Assembly (NCBI GenBank): GCA_030614945.1 | Contig: JAUXAH010000009.1 | Coordinates: 1-16,859 of the forward strand | Direction of reading: 5' to 3' | Source: Phycisphaerae bacterium | GTDB taxonomy: Bacteria > Planctomycetota > Phycisphaerae > Sedimentisphaerales > SG8-4 | DNA: 16,859 nt | Part shown: positions 1 through 5,714 of the stretch, piece after piece | Numbering within the stretch: position 1 is the first letter of the stretch | How the letters are laid out: the number at the start of each line of letters is the position of its first letter | Program-made: the position numbers and the translations under genes | The notes under the pieces: generated by a model | What the model saw: only the letters and a program-made list of their open reading frames with translations | Database searches by the model: none | What the model was told of the DNA's origin: nothing

Positions 1-7
1 CGCGGGT

Positions 8-499
8 ATGGTCAAAAAACGCAAAAAGCACAGATTACCGTATTGGGTACGCAGCCAGGAATTCCGGCTGCTGAACAACAACGAGAAGGACTTCCTCGGA
101 TCTCTGTACTCATTCGGCCCGGACACGTGCTGGCTTTGGAACTGGAGGCTGGCAAAAAAGTTTCACCGCGACAAACGAACCATCCAGCGATGGCTTGCAA
201 AACTGAAGGACCTTGGATTCGTCTGGATCCAAAACCCATACGGCCCCGAGCGCAAACTACACGCCAGGTCAATCCCCACTCAACAGCACTATGTAAGGCT
301 GATTGGGACCATGGCCCTGAGCAAAAGTCTCCGCAAACACAAGCGCGGACACAGCTGGAAAAAGACGTCACGAATCGTACTGGCGAAGCGACGCATAATC
401 GACGAGCTCATGCGGCGCGGTGAAACCCTCGAATCGGCAGCAAAAGTCGCTGATATTCTCATCGAAAAAGAAGCCAAAAAAAACGCGTTTGGGGGGTGA
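8..499 (+). CDS. Winged-helix/HTH DNA-binding protein (copy A)
   Basis: A 163 aa basic protein. Residues about 21-75 form a winged helix of the kind found at the N-terminus of plasmid and phage replication or control proteins: LLNNNEKDFLGSLY is helix 1, RLAKKFHRDKRTIQRWLAKL the helix-turn-helix, and DLGFVWI the wing start. The N-terminus (MVKKRKKHR) is strongly basic and the C-terminal half is Lys/Arg-rich and helical. It is probably a replication initiator, transcriptional regulator or recombination cofactor; the sequence does not decide. The ATG is chosen because it aligns with internal ATGs in B and C. The stop lies within the first stem of the structured region that follows. Confidence 0.85.
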   Translation: MVKKRKKHRLPYWVRSQEFRLLNNNEKDFLGSLYSFGPDTCWLWNWRLAKKFHRDKRTIQRWLAKLKDLGFVWIQNPYGPERKLHARSIPTQQHYVRLIGTMALSKSLRKHKRGHSWKKTSRIVLAKRRIIDELMRRGETLESAAKVADILIEKEAKKNAFGG

Positions 500-683
500 C
501 AAAAATGTCACCCATAAACTTATTAAGAGAGAAAGACACTCTCTTACAGAAACAGCGGAATTTTGAGCCCTTCGAAGTGTGACTTCGAAGCCCATCAAAA
601 ACCAGTTTTTTTAAACGACTTTTCGGTTCAGCTGAGGGGGGAATCGAGGAGCTCGCAGCGGAGCCCAGGGGAGGACCTGAATT
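494..683 (+). ncRNA. Structured intergenic RNA between winged-helix gene and next gene (copy A)
   Basis: Three stacked hairpins: GGGTGAC/GTCACCC (494-500/507-513), TAAGAGAG/CTCTCTTA (524-531/539-546), and CTTCGAAG/CTTCGAAG (570-577/583-590) enclosed by TTTTGA/TCAAAA (561-566/595-600). A T-tract follows from about 605, so the last hairpin may act as a terminator or attenuator. Next comes a block conserved in all copies (ACTTTTCGGTTCAG, then a G-run and AATCGAG) and a good Shine-Dalgarno for the gene at 684. Pairing is kept with changed bases in B and C. Read as a cis-acting leader or attenuator, or a small RNA. Confidence 0.6.
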
Positions 684-1241
684 ATGGGACAACCAATGCC
701 GGATGAACCAATCGAATACGGAGACGACTGCCTGACTGGATGGGCAGCTGGTAAAACTCCAAAATACGTTTACGCTCGATTCTCTCTTGTCGAGACTTGC
801 CCGGGCGCGTCACTCATCTCACCAAACGATCGCGTGTTCAAAATACCGCAAGAAGAGTTCGCACCCTGTGAGTGGTTCTACGATAATACTGTCTGGAGAG
901 TCGAGTTCCAAATTGCCGCGGCCCCGGACTTCGTTCATCTTACTCTCACAGATGTCGAAGCCGGTGTCACCCACTTCGAAGCAACCGTTGCCGGCACACC
1001 GGATGAGGGTCACGTCTACGTCAACGAAAATGTTGCCTGTGATATAGCCCACGAGGGCAAGAACGGTATCGCTGCCGTTACCTGGACTCCTCAGGCAACT
1101 CAGCTCCTCGAGGATATCAACATAACCAAAGGTGACGACCTCTTCCTGGAACTATGGCCCCTGGCAAACGGCAAACTCGTTTACAAGTTCTGTCGAATCG
1201 ACGAATCGACCAACATCAAAATACTTCTGGACCCAACCTAA
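684..1241 (+). CDS. Conserved-end, variable-middle protein of unknown function (copy A)
   Basis: A 185 aa acidic protein I cannot place in a named family. The N-terminus (MPDEPIEYGDDC, then a CPG and PNDRVFK) and the C-terminus (TWTPQATQLLEDIN to NIKILLDP, including GKLVYKFCRI) match B and C closely, whereas about residues 70-130 differ strongly. Copy A lacks two of the middle cysteines present in B and C. There is no signal peptide or membrane segment. The position ahead of phage-type and tail-fibre-like genes suggests a virion or surface part (inference). GGGGAGG about 9 bases before the ATG supports this start. Confidence 0.8.
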   Translation: MGQPMPDEPIEYGDDCLTGWAAGKTPKYVYARFSLVETCPGASLISPNDRVFKIPQEEFAPCEWFYDNTVWRVEFQIAAAPDFVHLTLTDVEAGVTHFEATVAGTPDEGHVYVNENVACDIAHEGKNGIAAVTWTPQATQLLEDINITKGDDLFLELWPLANGKLVYKFCRIDESTNIKILLDPT

Positions 1242-1330
1242 ACCCGGACGTCCCCTGGTACCAATCCGATCCATCCAACGCAGCACAGCCCATCCTCGCA
1301 AACTTTTTTCGGCCATCACTCATTTTTTTC

Positions 1331-1359
1331 TTGGAGCTTTGGGTGTAAGCGAGTACAAT
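1331..1359 (+). promoter_or_regulatory. Sigma70-like promoter for the phage-type gene (copy A)
   Basis: TTGGAG, 17 bp, TACAAT. The same spacing and the same -10 recur in B and C, with better -35 boxes there. T-runs just upstream (CTTTTTTC and ATTTTTTTC) may serve as an UP-like element. In copy A an imperfect inverted repeat (AATGCGATTA / TAACCGCATT) covers the expected start of transcription; it is lost in B. Confidence 0.7.
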
Positions 1360-1405
1360 GCGATTAGAGAGGTACAATGTTAACCGCATTTTAGGAGAAA
1401 CGAAT

Positions 1406-2113
1406 ATGGCACTTGTAAAGTACGGAGCGGCGGTCATTCAAATGTCCGGCTCGATAGCCGGGATGACCTTCGCAAGAAACAAGTCGGGCAACTACGTCCG
1501 GCCCAGAACGAAACCAGTCAACCCAAACAGTTTTCGACAAAATTTTATTCGAGCAGCTGTAAGTCATCTGGCAGAGCATTGGCACGTCGACCTTACCGCT
1601 GTCCAACGTAACCTCTGGGAAGTCTATGCAGCAGCCGTCGCGATGAAGAACAAACTCGGCGAGACCATTCACCTGTCCGGCTTCAACCACTTCATCCGGA
1701 CCAATTCCCCTCAGCTGATGCTTGCTGAAGCTATCAAGGCAGCAGCCCCGGGGACACTCAGCTTGATGGAAAAAGACGAGACAACTATATGCAGTGAGGA
1801 AGACATCGCAGCCCAGACTTTCACCTTTACTTTCGACAACACTGCCTGGGGAGTCAACCCGGACGATAAGTACTGGATGTGCTTCTATCAGGGTCAACCA
1901 CAGCTGGCCAGTCGAACAACTTTCCATGGTCCATGGCGATTCATGAGTGCGGCCGGCACTGTTGCAGGTGACGCGGGTACCCAAACGCTACCTGCAGAGT
2001 TTGCATTTGCCGAGGCACAAAAGGTATGGTTCCAAGCAAGGATGATCTCTTTCTCCGGTCGAACATCTGAGATATGGACTTTGCCACCGCGAACAATCGA
2101 AGCCGACCCGTAG
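1406..2113 (+). CDS. Phage-type structural-like protein (copy A)
   Basis: A 235 aa protein. Residues 1-100 (MALVKYG, SGSIAGMTFARNKSGNY, RTKPVNPNSFRQ, then LWEVYAAAVA and KLGETIHLSGFNHFIR) follow a pattern I associate with hypothetical proteins in phage head-tail regions: a Gly-rich start, an ARN/RPRT/NPNS stretch, a Trp-centred helix and a final FxxxN segment. Residues about 135-230 are beta-rich and may form an Ig-like domain. The role is probably virion assembly or a surface structure (inference from family memory and neighbours). TAGGAGAAACGAAT before the ATG is a strong ribosome site shared by all copies and rules out upstream starts. It is first in the operon driven by the promoter at 1331. 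Confidence 0.85.
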   Translation: MALVKYGAAVIQMSGSIAGMTFARNKSGNYVRPRTKPVNPNSFRQNFIRAAVSHLAEHWHVDLTAVQRNLWEVYAAAVAMKNKLGETIHLSGFNHFIRTNSPQLMLAEAIKAAAPGTLSLMEKDETTICSEEDIAAQTFTFTFDNTAWGVNPDDKYWMCFYQGQPQLASRTTFHGPWRFMSAAGTVAGDAGTQTLPAEFAFAEAQKVWFQARMISFSGRTSEIWTLPPRTIEADP

Positions 2114-2142
2114 CCCTGGACTTTGGTAACATTGCCCAGGGC
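2113..2142 (+). promoter_or_regulatory. Hairpin over the start region of the short beta gene (copy A)
   Basis: GCCCTGG (2113-2119) pairs with CCAGGGC (2136-2142). It begins in the stop codon of the upstream gene and ends one base before the ATG at 2144. Stem and loop are nearly unchanged in B and C, including third-codon positions. It covers the only purine-rich ribosome-site candidate (AGGG), so it may couple translation to the upstream gene. Confidence 0.5.
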
Positions 2143-2143
2143 G

Positions 2144-2422
2144 ATGGTGGTAACTGACAGAGACTACGATGTGACGGGGACATTGAACCCCGACGCGACT
2201 GGATTCTACGACGTCGCTGGCATGCACAACGGCGAACCATATCTCCGCCGTCAAGATGGAGCGTACTTCAACTGGTGGGACGGGATAGTCATCCGAAACA
2301 TCACCCCGACCCTTGGCGGTGCGGTACCGCCCACCTGGTCAAAAATAGGAACCGCCATCGTGGGTGACTATAATCCAACATTACCGTACACCGGAATCGC
2401 AACAGTCTCAGTTGCGCCGTAA
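2144..2422 (+). CDS. Short aromatic beta-rich phage-type protein (copy A)
   Basis: A 92 aa protein: YDVTGTLNPDATGFYDVAG, then NGEPYLRRQDGAYFNWWDG, and a C-terminal TGIATV. The pattern of DVTG, tyrosine-rich NGxPYY/DGAYFxWW and a final G-I-A-T-V recalls small carbohydrate-binding-like or tail-tip proteins near phage fibre genes; no family name is claimed. The ATG is chosen, but an in-frame TTG at 2123 (GTG in B, TTG in C) is an alternative start that would add seven residues, and its preservation as a legal start codon in all copies is a real argument for it. It follows the phage-type gene at once and precedes the fibre-like gene by 18 bases. Confidence 0.75.
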   Translation: MVVTDRDYDVTGTLNPDATGFYDVAGMHNGEPYLRRQDGAYFNWWDGIVIRNITPTLGGAVPPTWSKIGTAIVGDYNPTLPYTGIATVSVAP

Positions 2423-2440
2423 AAACACAGAGGTAGTGAC

Positions 2441-3109
2441 ATGACCGTCTGGCGTCCATGGCCCTATGCTGCAACGGCTATCGTCCAGTGGGAATGGACA
2501 GGGGCGTTGGTGTATCTCTGGGTGACGTTCAAGCATCCGATGGACCAGACCGTCAAACCCGCACACGGTCTCTGGATAGCTAAAGTCAACGAAGTTAGAA
2601 AATTCGTCACCGCGTCCGCCTGGCAGGATGAATTTACGATACGACTCTTCATCCCACTCATATTCGCACTTCCCAACCGAGTGACACTCGAATACGACGG
2701 CCCGGACCCGAGCCTACGAACCACGTGGGACAAACAGTGGGAACCATGGGGACCAATTCTCGGCTACAGAGCAATGGGATCCCCATACTCCGGCACTCTC
2801 ACGCATGCAGCTGTGGGTCCAACAGACAATTTGAACGTTGCAGACGTCGGAGTTTTGTTCCTCGACTGTTCGGCCAACGATGTCACCATCGGCGGATTCA
2901 TCGGAGGCATCAACGGCCAGCATCTTCACATCAGCAGGCTCTGTGCAGCTGCGAACGATGCCACCCTCGAGCATAACGAGGGCACCGGCAACCAGGATAT
3001 ATTTTTGCATCGAGGAGCTGATGAAACCTTGACAGGAGAGTACGGAGGGTGGACACTTGTGTGCAACGGCTCGAACTGGTACGATGTGAGCCACGCAAAA
3101 CACGTTTAA
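2441..3109 (+). CDS. Tail-fibre-like protein (copy A)
   Basis: A 222 aa protein. The N-terminus (VWRPWPYAATAIVQW, residues 3-17) is Trp-rich. Residues 41-80 vary among copies. Residues about 130-222 look like the C-terminal domain of phage tail fibres or receptor-binding proteins: DNLNVADVGVLFLDCSAND, IGGFIGG, GQHLHI, ANDATLEHNEGTGNQDIFLH, then ETLTGEYGGWTLVCNGSNWYDV. That domain is usually a trimerising beta structure that binds host surfaces. GAGGTAGTGAC before the ATG is the ribosome site, repeated almost unchanged before the next gene. No transmembrane segment is seen. The fibre reading is strong for the C-terminal half only. Confidence 0.85.
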   Translation: MTVWRPWPYAATAIVQWEWTGALVYLWVTFKHPMDQTVKPAHGLWIAKVNEVRKFVTASAWQDEFTIRLFIPLIFALPNRVTLEYDGPDPSLRTTWDKQWEPWGPILGYRAMGSPYSGTLTHAAVGPTDNLNVADVGVLFLDCSANDVTIGGFIGGINGQHLHISRLCAAANDATLEHNEGTGNQDIFLHRGADETLTGEYGGWTLVCNGSNWYDVSHAKHV

Positions 3110-3133
3110 GTAAAAAATGAGAGAGGTAGTGAC

Positions 3134-3259
3134 ATGAGATTTGGAAGCGATATGTGGATGTGGCTGAAATTCATCATCGGCCTGATCCGTCTGCTGAAGG
3201 ATATCTTCGGAGACGACGAAGACAAAGAGGACAATGCAACCAACGGCATCAAACTCTGA
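3134..3259 (+). CDS. 41 aa amphipathic peptide with acidic tail (copy A)
   Basis: MRFGSDMWMWLKFIIGLIRL, then LKDIFGDDEDKEDNATNGIKL. Residues 7-25 form a hydrophobic or amphipathic helix, followed by a run of Asp/Glu. All three copies are exactly 41 codons and use the same GAGGTAGTGACATG start module, which supports translation. Possible roles are a membrane-active peptide, a holin-like protein or a small assembly factor; nothing decides. It ends five bases before the acetyltransferase start, so the two are probably coupled. Confidence 0.75.
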   Translation: MRFGSDMWMWLKFIIGLIRLLKDIFGDDEDKEDNATNGIKL

Positions 3260-3264
3260 CCTGG

Positions 3265-3702
3265 ATGAATGGTGTTGAATATCGCATAGCCCACGAATCC
3301 GATCTGCCCGCGATTACGGCATTCGTGGATTTCTGGCTGGCAGGGCGGGGCCTGGCTGACCGCATCCCCGGCTCCGCCCACGATTACTTTGTGCCGGCTG
3401 GACGTCACCTCAAATATGTCACCAAGTACGTGACACTCATCGCATTACTCGACAACTGCATCATCGGCTGGTCCGTCAAAACCCACCTCGGAGTATTGAT
3501 CCATCTTCTCGTTGCCGGCACATTCAGACACCGGGGAATCGGGTCCGAGCTCCTCCGCCGGCATGACCCGATATCCATCCGATCCAAAATGGACCAGGCC
3601 GCTGGAAATCCAGCTGAGTTTTACGAAAAACTCGGCTACACCCGGAGCGCGGACCGCGCCCGGGGCAAAAAGCAAAACATCGAAATATTCGTCAAATCAT
3701 AG
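3265..3702 (+). CDS. GNAT-type N-acetyltransferase (copy A)
   Basis: A 145 aa protein with the acetyl-CoA-binding signature RHRGIG at residues 88-93 (motif A, after HLLVAGTF) and the GNAT C-terminal motif GNPAEFYEKLGY at 114-125. The N-terminal part (EYRIAHESDLPAI) matches the usual first strand and helix. Substrate unknown; it could modify a phage-type partner or a host molecule. The ATG lies five bases after the small peptide's stop with only a weak ribosome site, so translational coupling is likely. Bases 3427-3512 are identical to copy C. Confidence 0.85.
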   Translation: MNGVEYRIAHESDLPAITAFVDFWLAGRGLADRIPGSAHDYFVPAGRHLKYVTKYVTLIALLDNCIIGWSVKTHLGVLIHLLVAGTFRHRGIGSELLRRHDPISIRSKMDQAAGNPAEFYEKLGYTRSADRARGKKQNIEIFVKS

Positions 3703-3842
3703 CGCGGGCGACGCCGAGCAAATCTTGACCCGGTGAACCCCACACCCCGTCTGCGATTCGCTGTGCCGGCATCGCCCCCATGAGCCGGACCGGCCAACCC
3801 CCCTGGTCGCCGCATTCTCCTCCGCCGGCGGCCAGGTGTTTT
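3703..3842. other. Copy-A-specific spacer
   Basis: This sequence after the acetyltransferase is unrelated to B and C, where a 9 bp inverted repeat occupies the same place. GC-rich; no gene or clear site seen. Confidence 0.5.
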
Positions 3843-4040
3843 ATGGACGAACTATTCGAACAACTCGCGCGTGGTGACATTCCGAACGTCATTGAGCTGA
3901 TGTCAGCGATATCGGAGCTGTCCAACCTCTACCCTGGCTGTGAAGAATGTCAAATCCAGCTGAAAAATCCGATAAAATTAAACACACAACAAACGTACAA
4001 CAAACGAAAATCAAATACGAAAAAAAGAGGAAAAGTATAA
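3843..4040 (+). CDS. Small copy-A-specific ORF of unknown function
   Basis: A 65 aa frame: MDELFEQLARGDIPNVIELM and a following amphipathic helix, then a Lys/Asn-rich tail that comes from the A-rich tract shared by all copies. AGGTG a few bases upstream is a fair ribosome site. The first two thirds lie in DNA absent from B and C, and the tail reads into a likely non-coding tract, so it may be a gene fragment fused to the tract or chance. No family recognised. Confidence 0.35.
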   Translation: MDELFEQLARGDIPNVIELMSAISELSNLYPGCEECQIQLKNPIKLNTQQTYNKRKSNTKKRGKV

Positions 4041-4173
4041 ACGTCCGGCCCACGTCGATTTCGATACAACATTGCAGGGAATACAAATACGGCCCAGAGT
4101 GGAAGTCAATTTCGTAAGGTGGAAGTCAACATCCGGCTAAATACGCATTCGAACGATAAGCACATCCGGCCTA
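3963..4173. repeat. A-rich tract plus 11-bp-phased CGGCYCA boxes (copy A)
   Basis: An A-rich tract with tandem 11 bp repeats (ACAACAAACG at 3986 and 3997) is followed by CGGCCCA-type boxes starting at 4046, 4090, 4134 and 4167 (gaps 44, 44, 33). All gaps are multiples of 11, placing the boxes on one face of the helix. This layout fits an iteron origin with an unwinding element, or arm sites for the recombinase. Only three bases differ from copy C over the whole 211. Confidence 0.6.
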
Positions 4174-4194
4174 ATACAGCTTTTCTTTTTTTTT

Positions 4195-5020
4195 GTTTGA
4201 CCGTCCGGCCTCCGGTCGCCCTCCCTGGCTCCCTCCGGCCTGCCGGGGCTCGCGCTTGCTCGCGGCTCCGCCGTCTTCGCAAGCGCGGGCTCGCTGCCGC
4301 TTGCCGCGGCTACCATCACGCGCATAAACCACAATCCACCACAACGCACAAATCTTACGCAAAACTCGCTCGGTTTCCTCAACAGGGTATGCCGCGGCAA
4401 GCTATCGCTCATTCATGGCCTACGCGGGGCTTCGGCTACTCTGCGCTTACCGCTCGTCAAGGGAACTCGCTGGTTTCTATCCGCCCTGGGCCGCCCCTCC
4501 GCTCCCATCCTGGTCGCAATCGGCCTCACTCGTCCTTATCGCGGCCGTCCTCGTTCGGCCTGAGTCGGGGCGGCCTTCGGGATTTGTTGAACGTGCTCGT
4601 GTGACTCGCACAGGGGATTCTTTTTTGGGCCAGGGCGGTTTCCGGAAAGACGCGGCCTTTGGCCGCCCCGTCCCCCACCCTGTCCCCAGGGCTGGGCTGC
4701 CCAGCCCTCCCAGCCAGTTGATTGAGAGAAAACGTCAACTGGCTGCGGGGCTATGGAATGCCTCGCATCCCTGCGAGGCTGGGAGATATTAAACGGGGAC
4801 GGCTCATTCTTCACACGTCCCCGCAGCCGTGCGCTGCCCACGGTGCCGGCTCGTTCCTCCCACGGCACGGGCAGCGCACGGCCTCCGTTCGGCCTGGCGG
4901 CCCGCCGCGACGCTTTCCCATCTTTGCAGCTGCGTCTTCCCGTGGTAGTCGCGTAGACCGTCGCTCAAAGTAGCGATTCCAGGGCCGTAAAGACACCGCC
5001 AATCGATTTGCCGACCCCCA
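4195..5020 (+). ncRNA. Candidate large structured RNA or structured origin (copy A)
   Basis: About 0.83 kb of GC-rich DNA with no convincing gene: frames here have low-complexity Arg/Ser/Pro translations unlike those in copy B. Helices in order: CGCGCTTGC/GCAAGCGCG (4251-4259/4279-4287), GCTTGCCGCGGC/GCCGCGGCAAGC (4299-4310/4391-4402), AGGGCTGGG/CCCAGCCCT (4688-4696/4700-4708), CAGCCAGTTGA/TCAACTGGCTG (4711-4721/4735-4745), GCCTCGCA/TGCGAGGC (4760-4779), CGGGGAC/GTCCCCG (4794-4800/4817-4823), and CGTGCGCTGCCC/GGGCAGCGCACG (4828-4839/4869-4880) enclosing GTGCCG/CGGCAC (4843-4848/4863-4868). Several covary with copy B. It ends at an intrinsic terminator, which favours RNA. The 5' end is not located. 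Confidence 0.5.
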
Positions 5021-5045
5021 GGGGTACCAAACTACCCCCCTTTTT
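5021..5045 (+). terminator. Intrinsic terminator closing copy A
   Basis: GGGGTA, a six-base loop, TACCCC, then CC and five T's. The equivalent at 11547 keeps a five-pair stem with a different loop split. It separates the structured region from the orfA control region. Confidence 0.6.
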
Positions 5046-5098
5046 GCCGGCGGATGTCGCTTTCTCTACAGAATGCGACCTTAATCTCGACCGCCGGC
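5046..5098. repeat. Inverted repeat at head of copy B control region
   Basis: GCCGGCGG (5046-5053) and CCGCCGGC (5091-5098) flank an inner GTCGC/GCGAC pair (5056-5060/5075-5079). The inner pair is kept in copy C; the right outer arm is not. Confidence 0.45.
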
Positions 5099-5179
5099 GA
5101 AATAATGTCGCAAAGTAAATGTCGTTTTTGTGTTGACATCGATGTCGCTTTGCCGATAGATGATATCAACCGAATGTCG
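5054..5179 (+). promoter_or_regulatory. Five ATGTCG boxes in orfA control region (copy B)
   Basis: Direct ATGTCG boxes start at 5054, 5105, 5119, 5142 and 5174. Their spacing (51, 14, 23, 32) is exactly that of copy C although intervening bases differ, so position matters. One box lies between the -35 and -10, one upstream and one downstream of the promoter, as expected for a repressor or autoregulator. A perfect 12 bp palindrome, GACATCGATGTC (5135-5146), includes one box here only. Confidence 0.6.
5133..5160 (+). promoter_or_regulatory. Putative promoter of orfA operon (copy B)
   Basis: TTGACA at 5133-5138, 16 bp, GATAGA at 5155-5160. The -35 is consensus and the -10 weak. Copy C has TTGGCA and GATAGT at the same spacing. 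The ATGTCG box at 5142 sits in the spacer. Confidence 0.45.
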
Positions 5180-5291
5180 TTAAGCCAGAAAGGACCAAAA
5201 CATGACAGCAGCATACTCACACGAGCTCGGGCACGGCCCACCACGCCACATCCCCAAACCAACACCACCAAACCAGAAAGGAGCCAAAATC

Positions 5292-5714
5292 ATGACAGAG
5301 CACGAAATAATCAAAGCAGGACGCGAACACCTCTACAACGCCGGGGTGAACCTCAATGCCGGCAACCACAAACAATACTGCAAGCACATGTCAGCCTGCC
5401 TCGACCTGCTCATCGAGGAACTCGTCGGCCCACCCCCGAAGCTACCAGACAGTCAGACCAAAAACTTCAACCCCGAAATTATCCTCAATGAAATCGCGAT
5501 CGCTATCAAACACCGAACCATCTCCGACACGCACCGCTGGAAAATCATTTACTACTACGACCGAATCACCTGTGTCCCCACCTACGTTAGCACACCCGAG
5601 CAAATCATCCTGCACGAATTCACCGACAAAATGGCGAAGGATGGATTCAGTACGATCTACTGGAACCAATGCAAAACCAATGTCATCAAACTGTATAAGG
5701 AACTCCACAAATGA
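5292..5714 (+). CDS. OrfA, unknown protein upstream of recombinase (copy B)
   Basis: A 140 aa, mainly helical soluble protein with no family I recognise. Conserved with copy C: CLDLLIEELVG, the NP-I-x-I-A-I-A-I-K-H-R-T-I-S stretch, and QIILHEFTDKMA near the C-terminus. Its stop overlaps the recombinase start as ATGA, so the two are translationally coupled; such a partner could be a directionality factor or regulator (inference). AGGAG nine bases before the ATG supports this start and gives the same length as copy C. An in-frame ATG at 5202 with its own AGGA would add 30 residues; it arises from a partial duplication of the start region and is less likely. Confidence 0.8.
   Translation: MTEHEIIKAGREHLYNAGVNLNAGNHKQYCKHMSACLDLLIEELVGPPPKLPDSQTKNFNPEIILNEIAIAIKHRTISDTHRWKIIYYYDRITCVPTYVSTPEQIILHEFTDKMAKDGFSTIYWNQCKTNVIKLYKELHK

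Larger units (their letters stand above)
1..5045 (+). mobile_element. Repeat unit copy A (left-truncated by window)
   Basis: First of three direct copies of one unit. The window opens just before the winged-helix gene, so orfA and the recombinase of this copy lie outside. It carries the winged-helix gene, the cysteine-containing variable protein, the phage-type protein, the short beta protein, the tail-fibre-like protein, the 41 aa peptide, the acetyltransferase, the phased boxes and a GC-rich structured region ending in a terminator. It differs from B and C in bases 3703-3960, which are unrelated to the matching place in the others. The unit ends are my choice (terminator to terminator); the true recombination junction is not visible. 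Confidence 0.65.

Noticed and set aside
4137..4412. Antisense frames over the box and GC-rich regions
   Set aside because: Low-complexity translations on the minus strand with no ribosome site; shadows of repeats.
4119..4604. Open frame of 161 codons in the GC-rich region of copy A
   Set aside because: Arg/Ser/Pro-rich translation with no domain, no match to frames in the same place of copy B, and overlap with long inverted repeats; judged chance.
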